64,000 nucleotides of DNA, taken from NCBI GenBank assembly GCA_950295325.1, contig OX485807.1, forward strand, positions 10,567,001 through 10,631,000. The letters are read 5' to 3'. Position numbers and translations under genes: made by a program. Under the pieces are notes generated by a model, which was not told where the DNA came from, did not search any database, and saw nothing but the letters and a program-made list of their open reading frames with translations. The number at the start of each line of letters is the position of its first letter. Position 1 is the stretch's first letter. Shown piece after piece: positions 12,419-23,605 of this stretch. This DNA comes from Polytrichum commune (taxonomy: Eukaryota > Streptophyta > Polytrichopsida > Polytrichales > Polytrichaceae).

Positions 12419-15400
12419 ATGGCGTTCAATGGTGTGGGGATGGGGTTTGGGAGTTGTTCAAGAGTTGTTTTTGGAGTTGCAATTGTCCTGTTTTTGTGCA
12501 ATGTGAGTTCTAGTGCGCCTACGGTGTCTGCTTCGTCGGAGGTGACTACTTGGTCGCAGGAGCTGCAATTCGCCAGAGCTGAAGGTAATGTACAGTTCCT
12601 TCCAAGTGGCGTGTGTCTAGTAAGCTTTTTGTTCCTGTTCATGTACGTTTACGTTTCCATAGGATATGGAAGAGTGACGATGTGTTCACGATGGTGTTGG
12701 GAGATGGTCAAGATTGCAAGCTGCGGAGTGTAATGTAATGTGATGACACGGTTCTGCTAGTACTCGGTGGTTCTAAACATGAGAGAGTCACTCTGCTGCT
12801 ACACAGGATGGGAAATCCGCCATCATGCTCCGAGCAGAAGCTTGTTGCAAAGCATGGTTCCCACTTCGAATGGCTCCCTCGTTCTAGCGGCTGACAGGAC
12901 TCACAGGCGCGATATTCTGCACGGCTTTAAGTATTACACCGGAGGGTGGAACATCAAAAATCAAAGCTACTGGTCGGTAAGATTTCAATTTTCTCTATCA
13001 CCTCTATGTGACTCTACCCTCCCTGCAAATGTGCGACAGCCGCAGGACACCGTTCTGGAATTACCTTTGCGTAATATACGAGGTTAGCAGATCTTAAAAT
13101 TCTCGGTACATCAGGACCTTCAACAAAAGGTGTCGGTAGCAGCTCCGGCTTCACCTTCAGTGTTGCTCATGGACGCAATGACGTAATCAAAGTTGGCTCA
13201 TTCTATTGAGCACGCCCGCTCAACTCTTGCCTGCCTCGCTGGTGGAAGAAGCGTTGTTTTTCACCAACCTTTAGTACTCTGTCTGTGTCGATGTCACTCG
13301 TACTGGTTCCACTTTGAACGAATGGAAACTTTAGCACTACTTAAGTACTTGGCTTCATGCATGGAGAGTGGGTACGAGGATGTTTTGGAGAGGTGTGTGC
13401 CATGAGTTTCGGGTCGGAGTCCTGAACTAAAAGTTGTGGTTGTGTGTGCAGTCGGTGGGTTACACAGGATTGCCAGGTTTCATCATTGCATTGATTTGGT
13501 TAGCGCTGGGGTTGATCCTCCTCACCCTCTTGTGCTGCTGCTGCTGCTGTTGTCGACAGCATATGAAGCGCGAGCATGACCACGGAGCATTGGGCTATTA
13601 CATCCCTCTCGTCTTGCTGCTCCTCTTCTCTGCCGCTGCCATGTAAGACTAAACTAATAATATGCCACGTTATTAGCTTCTTATGTCAAATACACTATTT
13701 TTGAGCAACTCGAGCTGAAGCATTCATCACTGAACATCAGACCACAATTCAGTTTGATGCTGGTTGTAAGTAGTTAGTGATGACCTTCTTGCATCACTAC
13801 AGTAGTGCCCCCGTAAGGTGCTGTCTGGTTCAACACCTGGGAGTTCCGAAAGCTAGTTTCCACATTTGATTGAACATGGTCTTGACCAATGTGGAAACGA
13901 TACGTGGTTTTTTTTGGGTGTGTCGGACCAGACAGCACCCTATGTTGATGTCTGTCTGTCGCTGCCTCTGATATGAATTACCTGGCTTATGCAGTGCAGG
14001 GTGTTATGTTCTGTTCTGGGGACAGCAAAAGTTTCACAACGAGCTTGAAGGGACGCTCAATTATGTTGTAAACCAGTCACGTACAACCGTAGACGGCCTG
14101 AACAATGTGTCGTCTTACTTATCTTCAGCCAGTGCAATCTCCGTGGAAGGCACTGGACTGCCCGCATCTGAGAAGCAGCAAATTCAGACCCTGAATGCGC
14201 AGATTGCCTCCGCTGCTTCGGGGTTGCAGAACAAGACAGACTCGAATGCACAAAACATCCACAACGGCATTAATTATGTGTACGTATTTTGTTAAACCCC
14301 CTCGGAATTTCATCTGAATAGCTCGTGGTGTAAAGGATTTCAGTCGTTCGTAAAGTGAAGATTGTTGGATGTTCTGAGCGCTGATGATGCTGACTCGGGA
14401 ACATCATTCATCATCTTGCTTGCAGCCGTCTTGCTCTGATTATCGTCTCTGGAGTGATGCTCCTGTTGGTGCTTCTTGGTCTCGGTAAGTTTAAGTTTCA
14501 ACTTCATGAACTCGAATATGTGACTAGCAACCATCAGCGGCATTAATGTGCTCCTTTGCTTTCTTCGTAGTGTAGCAGTCTTGCTCTTGTTATGGCAATG
14601 CTCCTCCACATCCTTGTTCTTATGGCTACCTCGGCTTGCATGTGTTGATTGCAGTTTTTTCTGCCTGCGGCATTCGATCAGTTGTCTACTTGTAAGCTTC
14701 ACGTTCTTTACCCTGTTGCTAATATCTTCTACTGATGATTGCATAAACATATATTTGAATATTTGGAAGTTTCGAATAGTGCAATCCTGGCGTGGATGTC
14801 GTACAAGAGCGTTAGTTATTTGTGTGAATGTTAGTGCGAGGCTACCGGTTCCAAGTTCTGTATCAACCAATCCCCAAGCATCCATCTCCATTTCGCTTTT
14901 CTCCAGAAGGATGTTGGACCATCCTTCTATCAGTTGGCTGTACTATCCACATAGTAGTCAATTAATTCAAACCATTAGATGTCTGGATATGGATTTGGGA
15001 ACTATTCATCTGATGGTGCTCTTCGTCATGTGACAGTTTGGTGGTGGTTGGCTGGATCCTGGTGGTGTGCACTTGGATTCTTTGCGGTATCTTCATCATG
15101 CTTCAGAAGTAAGTTCCTAATACTTCTACATCTGTGATCCTTCTGCTGTAATGTGCTCGTATACACCATAACAACACCCTTGGGGATGGTGTGATAGAAG
15201 ATTGTCTGACAAAATAATATTCTGCGTGTACAGTGTGATGGGAGACACATGTGTGGCCATGGGACAGTGGGTGGCCAACCCTTCTGCCAGCACCAGCTTG
15301 GACTCCGTCTTGCCTTGTGTCAACCCTGAAACGGGAGCCAACACATTAGCACAAAGCAAGGCAACTGCATACACCCTGACCTCGAATGCAAATACCGCCA

Positions 15401-16664
15401 TCACCTCCGCTGTGAACAACAACAACAGCAGGCTCCCAGCTCCACTGTGGTACAACCAGTCTGGACCTGCAGTTCCAGCTCTGTGCAACCCCTATGGTCC
15501 TGCTCCCAACTACACGGACGTCGCCTGTGCTGCTGGATCGGTCGACTATGCAAGTGCACCAACGGTGAGTCATTTCTTTTCCAATCAGAAGCGTACAAGT
15601 GCAAAGAGATGACTCCGATGTTGCCAATGCACGCGGGAATTATGCTGTGCCTTCATCTTCGAGTTGTTTCAATCCCATATGCAATCCCGAATCCATCATC
15701 CTCCAAGAATCTTGCCTCCTTTTAGCCCCTAAACGCCTAAGCAAAATCTTCCCCAAATTGCCTTACACGGTTCAGGTCAATTTGGAATATCAATGAAAAT
15801 TGGCATCTCTTATGGTAAATCTGACTGTATGATGAAAGCCTTGTGGATCTTGTAAAGGATTTTGCACACAAATTTTCAGCTGTCCACGTGTCCAAAATCA
15901 GAAGATTATAAATGTATGTGTATGCTGGGATTGTCGGGCCGATATCCGCCTTGGCATTTAGGGGTTAAAGTTATACACCTTGAACAACAGTTGCAGACTA
16001 CCTGGCTCACACCTTTCAGCCCAAAGGATAAGCCTTTCGGTTTCCATGGGTTTCCAAATGGTTGGTTGAGACATCCAGTTTCACCTGGACAACCCACTCT
16101 GATTGGATAGACCTAGCGGTAGGGTGAACTGGAAGTGCTGGTAAGTTCGCGTATCCCAAGACTACTTCGGCAGGGCTTAAATTGAGTGCATGTGGGACTA
16201 GGGTTAAGCCATTTCTTTAGAAATGCGTGTTGTCGATCATGCAAAAACAATGCTAGTGCACACAGATAGATCAGAGCTGATGAATTTCTGGATTTGTGCA
16301 GGTATGGGCCAAGTATATTTGCCCTTCAAGCAATGGGATATGCACAGGGCCTGGTCGGCTCACACAAGATGTGTATAACCAGCTCACTGCGACAGCTAAT
16401 GTCTCATATGGACTTCGCCAGTATGGACCATTTTTGGTGGACTTGCAAGACTGCACCACTGTGCGCAGCACCTTCACTGAGATCACCACAAACCAGTGCC
16501 CTGGTCTGCGAAAGTATACCAGATGGGTGTGGATTGGGTTGGCCATTGTGTCTGCTGGGTCCATGTTGTCCATTTTGCTGTGGATGATCTACATCCGGAG
16601 GCGGAACATGAGGTATGGGAGGAAGAACAGGAACTTGAATCAGAAGCCAGCGTATGGTGCGTAG
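12419..16664 (+). CDS. Plant tweety-like five-span membrane protein (9 exons, 557 aa)
   Basis: The exons are 12419-12584, 12807-12976, 13452-13642, 13995-14279, 14426-14484, 14655-14691, 15037-15108, 15234-15564 and 16302-16664. All introns are GT..AG and all phases join exactly. The first in-frame ATG starts a signal peptide of about 33 residues. Then come a conserved block ADRT..KYYTGGWNI (near 90-105), TM1 at about 121-146 ending in seven consecutive cysteines, TM2 at 161-184, a luminal or outer loop with N-glycosylation sequons, TM3 at 272-290, TM4 at 300-325, a large Cys-containing loop with GDTCVAM (330-336) and YGPFLVDLQDC (478-488), TM5 at 512-535, and a basic tail. From memory the layout and motifs match the Arabidopsis At2g12400/At2g25270 group, and five spans recall animal tweety proteins. 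Function in plants is not established; plasma or endomembrane location is inferred. The exon model has high confidence, the function low. Confidence 0.9.
13816..13940. mobile_element. Small foldback MITE family F in intron 3
   Basis: This 125-bp element has inverted ends GGTGCTGTCTGG (13817-13828) and CCAGACAGCACC (13928-13939) and a TA on each side (13814-13815 and 13941-13942). An inner inverted repeat, GTTTCCACAT..ATGTGGAAAC, makes most of it one hairpin. It lies wholly within intron 3 of the membrane protein gene. A relative sits at 31006-31149. Size, TA duplication and hairpin form fit a Stowaway/mariner-type MITE. Confidence 0.75.
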
Positions 16665-17164
16665 AGTTTAGGATTTAATTTTTTAATTTTGTTAATTCGA
16701 ACTTGTTTTCTTGTGACGTCGAAGAAGAGTGGGAGCAAATGGCAAAGCGTACATGGAAATTTTTGGCACATGTGTACAACAGAGGAAGTGTGACCCCACG
16801 GCAGAGTGTGTACAATTTTACCAGGAGTGTTTGAAATCATCACAAATTCTGTACATTTTTTTTACGAAATTAAATTGGTTTTCCGGTCGCTCAAGAGTTG
16901 GAACAGCAACATGGACATAAGTATGTGTCAACTCTAATTCTGAGACTCTTTGAATGCCGTTCTCATACTGCAAGTTCAATCTACCTTCTTTCCTTTCTTT
17001 ATGCCCCGTGGAATGTGGTTGGTTCGAACTTTTTGTCACCCTTAAATGTCTCCAATCTCACCATACTATTATACCATGTAGAGTAGAGGCTCCCTTAAAT
17101 GTCTCCAATCTCACCATATTATTATACCATGTAGAGTAGAGGCTCCCATAACTAGTCACTTAAA
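16665..17164. other. 3-prime flank of the membrane protein gene
   Basis: This is the likely 3-prime UTR and terminator zone, though no canonical AATAAA was found close to the stop. It includes the 53-bp tandem duplication at 17041-17146. Confidence 0.4.
17041..17146 (+). repeat. 53-bp tandem duplication
   Basis: Two head-to-tail copies start at 17041 and 17094 with CTTAAATGTCTCCAATCTCA. They are nearly identical, with one visible substitution (CATACTATT versus CATATTATT), so the duplication is recent. Confidence 0.9.
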
Positions 17165-17485
17165 ATATTGTGCGCCAGATTTGGAGAAGTACAAAGCGGT
17201 GCAAATTTTTCTTGTGTAGGAAGATAGAAGGCAGGACTGCAAATCTTTTGGTAATTTTTTTTCCTTAAATTGAAATTACTAAAAAAATTTGAAGCCAAAA
17301 ATTGACCCGAACATACTACTAATGTCTATAGTCTGTTATAACCGCTCATTTCAATCACTTGGTTATCACTTTAGCAATCAAAACCAGGACATGTGTCATG
17401 GCAGTGTTGGTTCCAGTCTGATTGAAATTCCGGTACCCTATAGACTGCCGATGGATCCTGATCCGGAATAGGCGTCTCTACTACA
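17165..17485 (-). repeat. Dispersed repeat E, copy 2
   Basis: This is the inverted counterpart of 3396-3750. Landmarks in reverse order are CCAGATTTGGAGAAGTA, GACATGTGTCATGGCA, GGTACC and GGAATAGGCGTCTCTAC. It lies between the membrane protein gene and the 18.4-kb gene. Confidence 0.55.
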
Positions 17486-18444
17486 GTTGTTGTGTGGGAA
17501 GTTTTTCATTTCAAAGAAGCCGCAAAGAGGGTTTATCAATTTCCAATGTAGAAAGTGCGATTCACTGTGATTGAAGTAAAATGGCAAAGTCTACCAAATT
17601 TCAATGTGACTGTAGAGTTTCTAATCAATAGAGTGTTGAAATGGTTTCGATGGCAGGTATTGTGTCCATTCGACAAAACATGCTGTGCTAAATCATTCCA
17701 GTGATTTATCCTTGTAACTAAAATGTTTCATATTTCTCTACAGTAGGGGTTTATGGGTGGTCTATCATAGGCCTGCAAACTTTGATTCTTGTGGCTGGAT
17801 TCTCCATGAATCCATGCTCCGAAATAGAAACAGTTGCACTGGCACTGTTGCAGCTACGGTGAATTAATGAACTAAACAGATGCAAACTCTCTTATTTTAT
17901 CGGTTATAGATGCCTGAACCTTATTTATACCCACACAGCATGTGATGCCTTTTCTTGACCACCTTGGCTTCACCCTCAATTGGCTGGGCCGATCAGCTCC
18001 CCCTCAAGGTCGTAGATAATCTAATTTCTAAAGTGCCTTCAGTTGGCAACTTGGCATGAGGGAAGATAATTGCTTGATCACCTGGAAGTAATTATGCATG
18101 TGCATCATCACGTGTACACAATCAAGTACTATTCCCTCGAAGTGTCATGTGGTGCCTCCGAACAAAGAGGAGTAAAGTGCGCTTATTTCGAGTTTGAGCC
18201 AGATCAGCTTTCCTTCTGTAAAATCTCAAAAACAGCTCATTTAAAAGCCTCTTAACTCATTAACTTAAGTACTGTCGTGAAGATCATTGTCAACCTCCCC
18301 ATCCATCCGGTGCTCCCGCCGGCAGCCTCGCATCTGTATGAACAGATTTGCTTCTACTCGGTCAACCTTCCTGTCGTATCAATCTTTTCCGCAGCTTGAC
18401 CTCATCTTCAAGCATTCCATCCGCATTGGGTGAGGTGCGTAGAA
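17486..18444. other. Spacer and probable promoter of the 18.4-kb gene
   Basis: No gene was recognised. From about 18250 the sequence becomes CT-rich and GC-richer (GGTGCTCCCGCCGGCAGCC), which would suit a promoter and leader. No decisive TATA box was found. Confidence 0.4.
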
Positions 18445-19014
18445 ATGAGGATTCTTGAGGTGGCACTTTTGTGTGTAATGCTCGCATTGATCATTCATCA
18501 GGTTCAAGCTGATCATCATATCCGAGGGTTCTCAAACCTAAAACCTGAAGATGTGAATGGAACACCACCAGCCAACAAAGGGAATGCTATGAACAAACTC
18601 AGAGTAGAGCCTTGTGCAACTCCAGTTGTGGTGCAGCTAGTCCTTCTCCCCCGCATCACCCATTTCACGGAAGCAAAATTTCCCTCTGACTTCCTGGAAC
18701 GACGCTCTCTGAAGAGCAAGCGCAGCGGGAGCGGAAGCAGGTCGAGTGGTAGTTCATCGAAAACCAGGATCAAGTTTGGAAATCTGAGGGGGGCCTCTGC
18801 CGTGGGTGTCATTGTCGGACTAGCAGTATTCTTCGCAGTGCTGGCCCTCATCTTGTTCATCTGGTGCTACTCCGCGAAAAAAGAGAAAGAAGCAAAGCAA
18901 CGCATGGCTAAGGATTCTGAGGCTCAACTTGTTGATGATGATGATGGGGGGATGGTGAGTAAGGATCAAATCAGTCCTACTCAATCGGTGAAGGTGTGTA
19001 AACCGCAAGGGTAA
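18445..19014 (+). CDS. Probable small type I membrane protein (189 aa)
   Basis: This is a single open frame from ATG at 18445 to TAA at 19012-19014. It shows a signal peptide at residues 1-22 ending HQVQA, a short outer domain with one N-glycosylation sequon (NGT), a Lys/Arg/Ser/Gly-rich segment at about 87-115, one strong transmembrane helix at about 117-142, a basic stop-transfer stretch (AKKEKEAKQR), and an acidic tail with four Asp. I do not recognise a family. A strong donor, ATG|GTGAGTAA at 18955, lies in phase 0 inside the tail and could splice to acceptors at 19090 or 19193, replacing the last residues by alternatives that also begin Val-Lys-Val. The ordered signal peptide and membrane layout and a downstream AATAAA at 19457 favour a real gene. 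Upstream exons cannot be excluded. Confidence 0.6.
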   Translation: MRILEVALLCVMLALIIHQVQADHHIRGFSNLKPEDVNGTPPANKGNAMNKLRVEPCATPVVVQLVLLPRITHFTEAKFPSDFLERRSLKSKRSGSGSRSSGSSSKTRIKFGNLRGASAVGVIVGLAVFFAVLALILFIWCYSAKKEKEAKQRMAKDSEAQLVDDDDGGMVSKDQISPTQSVKVCKPQG

Positions 19015-19206
19015 GGAATCTGAAGCTCAACCTGTTAATAATCACGATGGGGTTATGGTGAGTAAAGATTAATTCAGTCCTGTTCAATAGGTGAAGGTGT
19101 CCAAACTGCAAGGCTGAGGAATCTGAGGCTCAACTTGTTGATATTGATGATGGAGGGATGATGAGTAAGGATTATCTTAGTCCTACTCGATAGGTGAAGG
19201 TCGCAG
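18910..19206 (+). repeat. 103-bp tandem triplication over the C-terminal coding end
   Basis: The units start at 18910, 19013 and about 19117. Each carries AAGGA(A/T)TCTGA(A/G)GCTCAAC, a GATGG..ATG(G/A)TGAGTAA block, CAGTCCT or TAGTCCT, and GGTGAAGGT. Unit 1 is coding. Units 2 and 3 hold in-frame stops and lie after the stop codon. The repeats bring splice donor-like and acceptor-like sites (CAATAG|GTGAAG, CGATAG|GTGAAG) into register. Confidence 0.85.
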
Positions 19207-19456
19207 CTGCCGAACAAGATTCCACGAAAATTTGAAAACAACGTGTATCTCCGCTACATGCGATGTAGAGTGTTTATGGAGCATCGAAGCGGTCAAGAAG
19301 AGCCTCGAGGAGTCGAGGACCCCTGATTTGACTTTGCTAAGTCCTACAAGGCATGACTTAGTACTGTTGTTCAAGATTCTGGCAATAGCAAGTGCATCGC
19401 ACTCTCCAGACTTGCATTTATCTGTTAAACATTCTACCGTATATTTTAACATCCAC

Positions 19457-19462
19457 AATAAA
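19457..19462 (+). terminator. Candidate poly(A) signal of the 18.4-kb gene
   Basis: AATAAA lies 443 bp after the stop codon, before a CT-rich stretch. Position and strand suit the 3-prime end of the 18445-19014 gene. It is only a motif match. Confidence 0.4.
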
Positions 19463-20012
19463 GTTCATTTGCCTCTAGCTCTGTTTCGGCTCTCTCTCTC
19501 TCTCATCTTGAAATCCAGGAGAGTGGTTAAGGATGTGGCCCTATTGTCGGACCACTGAGGATTTTGGGAATTGTGACATCCGTTTAGCGTTTGTGAATCA
19601 CGAAGATTGTCGTTTCAAGTTTTAGAATCAAGATTAATCCGAGATACAAAATTTATTAGAGGTCAAAGTGGAGATTCTCTTATTCTTTTAGTGATCACAT
19701 AGGTCATTCTACCATTGAACTCGGAATGAAATCTCCTTCACTTTGAGTGATCACATAGACCTTCCCAATTGAACTTAGAATGGTTGATATGTTTGGAGTA
19801 AATAGTCCAATCTTTTTGCAAGATGTGTTTTTGTGGTATTAGTTCTAAACTAGAAGCCGTGCCCTATACCACTCAAATATAGGTGCCAATTAAGAAAAGC
19901 TACTACAAAAGGCCCATGCACTTTGCATTGATGTTAATGTTGCTTTTGTTGTAATAGTTCGATAAGGAACAACCATTTTGAGAAGCAATGTAGTAGCTTT
20001 AGCTCTAATCAT
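19463..20012. other. Spacer
   Basis: No gene was seen. Two similar segments (near 19672-19720 and 19735-19783) share AGTGATCACATAG, CATT(C/G)AACT and GGAATG motifs and look like a short diverged duplication of about 60 bp. Confidence 0.4.
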
Positions 20013-21140
20013 TATCTATTTTGGTAGCAACTTTCACATATGGCACTGAAATTTGGGAAGGAGACTTGAAAACTCTCATTGGAAGGTTTTCAAGAGGGCA
20101 TGTACTTGATGTATATGATGTCTCACGTCAAAGTATGTTCTTTGACAACCTATCATATTTTGTTGGCCGAATTTGGAGGACTCCTCATAGAATTATACAC
20201 TCTTAAGCTAGTTTTATTATATGGGCAACTTCAATCTACTTTGGTCAATCATATGGATTTATGAAAAATCGCCAATTTAGAAACATCACTACTTCAACAA
20301 CTTTTTATGCTCATTTTTCACCCATATACTTGTCTATGTTCTTGTTTGGACTAGCTAATACAAGCAAAGTGATCCATCAACCATTTTTGTTAATCACCAT
20401 GGGTTTTCAACAACGGCTTGCTCATCTACCCTCTTGGTTAGTCAGTCGAACAACCCCACATTTCCGACACCTAACTGAACAAGGATTTAACACTTTGGCA
20501 CAAATCGACAACCATGTCGAAGGCATCATGGGTCTCATTGGGAAATCCACGACAACCTAACAACATCAAATATTGCATTAGATGATATTAAGGAGGCTTT
20601 TCTTGCTAAAGTGTGGAATAATGCTTTCCATCTCGTAGGGAAGAAACTAGATTACCTTCACCTCAAGGACTTTCTCAAATACAAATGTGAATTGCATTTG
20701 AAGAAATCATTGACATCATCATTACGCAAGATCATTCTTGCTTACCGGCCCTTGAACCATAGATTTGCAATAGAAATTGGACGTGGTTGACTATCCCTAT
20801 CTCTATAGATAATAGACTATGCCACTTTTGCTCTCATAACGAAGCTGAAAATGAGGCACACTTTGTGTTGGAGTGTCCCCTATATAACCCTATTGGAGAT
20901 AAGTTTCCATCGCTATTTAAGAATGTAATATTAGGGAGCCTCAAGTCTTTCTTTCAATCGGATCATCAAGTTGACATTTGTCTCAATCTCATAGAGGCTA
21001 CCGCACTCCACCACTCTAGGGAATTAGCTAGTATGAAATCATTCTTATGTACTTTGAGTCCCATTAGCCTTTTGGCTTCCCAGACTCTAAAATCCATTTC
21101 ATTTCATTGTCCATATTCACATGCAACAATATATTGTCTA
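20013..21140 (+). pseudogene. LINE-type reverse transcriptase, 3-prime part, degenerate
   Basis: Conceptual translation across several frames gives the region after the RT core of plant LINE-like ORF2 proteins. It starts with a TFTYGTEIWEGDL block near 20030, continues through a charged linker near 20590-20780, and ends with a zinc-knuckle-like C-x2-C-x10-H-x4-C (CHFC..H..LEC) at about 20822-20880, followed by PLYNPI. Stops and frameshifts break it, for example at about 20788-20790 and in the linker. The catalytic RT core is absent. It is an old dead fragment; family assignment rests on remembered motifs. Confidence 0.6.
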
Positions 21141-22358
21141 CCTACTGTTATTGTTCACCTTTGAGGTTACTTTATGAGATACTTCTCCACTTCAATCACC
21201 CCACCATGAGGTTCAATGTGATAAATCTTGTTGATAGATGGTTTTGTAGCTACATGAAACTCATAAGAACATTGTTATTATACTACACTCTCTATGGTAA
21301 ATATTGTGACATACTTATAGTGTGACTTACCCATTGATGCACTAGTGTGGCCCACAAAATACATCATCATGCACTAAAGTAGTGTGGAGTCTTTTAAGCA
21401 AGGAATTGTTTTTGCATCAGTCTCCGAACATCCTCAAAATTAATGGAAATTCCATTTGAAAACAATAGCATCTACCAAAGATAATTTTGGGATAATGATA
21501 ATATTAGATATAGCTGAAAATCTATTTTTAAACATCAATTAAGTGTTCTAATTGTAGATTTAAAACTATTTAGGTAGGACATGAATGAATTGGATCCCAT
21601 TTTATTGGAAGTCTCTCAAAGGCACATTATTTTCCATCCAATTGAAATGTTGTGACCTAGAACGTCAACCTCCAATGTGGGTTGGAATATAATGTGCAAC
21701 ACAATATTATCCTCAATGTTTTTAGTGTTGGTTTCCTCATATATACTCACAGTATATACCATCAACAATGGGCTTGCGTTTCGCAATGTCTGTGTATTAT
21801 CATCTCCAAGCCCAAGGCAACGGACTTTCATCTTTGTCAAACGGAGTGTATTGGCCAACCCCAATAATGTGACACTCAATAATATGACACCTCGATTATA
21901 CAACGCCTTTTTTATTGACCAAACTTTCTAGTGTTAATTTACTTTGATAATTATGACTATGATGCTTATAATACGACATATTTAGGTTGAATTTGTCATA
22001 CAAGAGAGGCAATTAATGTGTGCAAGTGGTGGGACCCACAACATGATTTGCCTTGGATAAGGGAATACATGGTGAATCCATAAATGGGTTAACTCAAGTT
22101 AACTGTTTTATACCTTGGTTTCAGAACATACATTGCACTTTATAGTCTTTAGATTTGGGTGGAGGTTGAAGGGTTTGGGGATTGTTGGATCTGCAAATTA
22201 GAATTCCAAAGTTGTTGATTTCTCTTCTTGAATCAATTTCCTCACACTTAAATCTCAATTCTCTTTAGAAAGGAATCTTCAGTCCTTGTTGACTTATAAT
22301 CCTAGATTTGCCTAGCCACACTTCAATTTCTTGGCTCTAGAGGCAACAACAATCTTGA
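21141..22358. other. Spacer
   Basis: No gene or clear repeat was recognised. The open frames at 21616-21903 and 21677-21931 overlap on opposite strands and have no family features. Confidence 0.4.
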
Positions 22359-22374
22359 GTGGTAGATGCTTTTC

Positions 22375-23605
22375 ATTTTAGTTATAATTTTAGCATTTTC
22401 GGTGTTGATGACCACGTCTACACAAAACAATTTGCACACAATTTGGTAAGCACTGAACTCCACATTGGTTATGATAGCGGAAGATGTTTACAATATGGAG
22501 GAGATCAGTTTATCTTATTGTCCCCAACCAAACAGACACTAATGCACAGAGATTTTTGTGGGCGCAAAATTCAGAAGGGACATCTCACTCTTGCTTTTGC
22601 TGGAAACACAACATGCATTCACAAGTTAAAACTTGTATTTTTTTTTACAAATCTCTATGGCCAACATGTTTTGGAAGGTGGTTACCAACAAATTATGTGT
22701 AGTGGTTCGCAAACCAATTTGAAATGACATGGATGACATCAGATGCATTTGAGAGTTCGATGATGGGTCTCAATGTACATGTCAAATGTCAAAAGCGGAA
22801 GGTGTTTTAAATATGGATAATTATGTTGCTCATTCCCTTATGCATGTTGGTAGAGGTGAATCATTTGGTTTTTCAACCTTGCAATTGAGAAATATTACCA
22901 TTGCTTTGTTACTACCTAATGCTATAATTGTGGTACAACCCTTGAATCATGGAATAAATGTTTCATTCAAAGGTCAATATAAGAAAAAGCTTTCAATGGG
23001 TTTTCTCTTAGTTTGATTTTTTACTACTCAATGAAAGTTGAGGAAATTAATGCCTAATGTAAGGGATGCCATTATGTGGTGCTCTCAAGTGTGGAGAGAG
23101 AGATGAATCGCAAATCATATGAAACAATTGAGGATGTCCAAGATTTTACCTGCAGACCAGTGTGCTAATTTTGCCATATATAATGAATATTGTTGAGATT
23201 GAAAGAAGCACCAAATGAATTGGCAAGTCACTTCCTCGTTGAATCTTGGAATTGAAAAAATGTATTTTGAATAATATGTGCAATTGGTAGGAGAGGAAAT
23301 TTTTTATGCAAAGTACAACATGGTTGAGTTGGTGGATTTGGCATGCGAAAGAGAAATTCATTTGGGTTTAGATTTGAATAGTCAACATAGGAGGATGTTG
23401 TGAATGACTAACCAACGCCAATAGTCAAGTTTCCTCAAGCCTATGAGTATGTCCAATTACTATTGATTTTGTAGTGGAGCATCCTTCGGAGTTTTCAGTT
23501 GTAGATATGGTGAACATGAAATCTTTTTTGAATAAATCGAACAAGATGTTAATTTCCAACATTAACAAAACTCATTAGAAGACAATAGATTCTTACTTTT
23601 GTAGT
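22375..23605 (+). pseudogene. pogo/Tigger-like transposase, degenerate
   Basis: The pieces, in order, match a DDE-type pogo/Tigger (CENP-B-like) transposase. Near 22515-22630 lies a block around TLMHRDFCGRKIQKGHLTLA. KSLWP..CFGRWLP follows near 22650. A MDNYVAH block at 22813 corresponds to the second acidic motif region. A STLQLRNITIALLLPNA..VVQPLNHG block at 22878-22960 is the most recognisable part. A tail near 23470-23600 ends KTIDSYF. At least three stops (22704, near 22807, 23576) and several frame changes kill it. The N-terminal DNA-binding part was not found. This family makes TA target duplications, so relatives could have mobilised TA-type MITEs here (inference). Confidence 0.65.

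Noticed and set aside
14340..14891. A 183-codon minus-strand open frame
   Set aside because: It is antisense to exons 5 and 6 and introns of a well-supported gene and shows no domain.
14548..15033. A 161-codon hydrophobic open frame on the plus strand
   Set aside because: It spans introns 5 and 6 and exon 6 of the tweety-like gene in a frame that does not fit the family, while the 37-bp exon model gives a family match.
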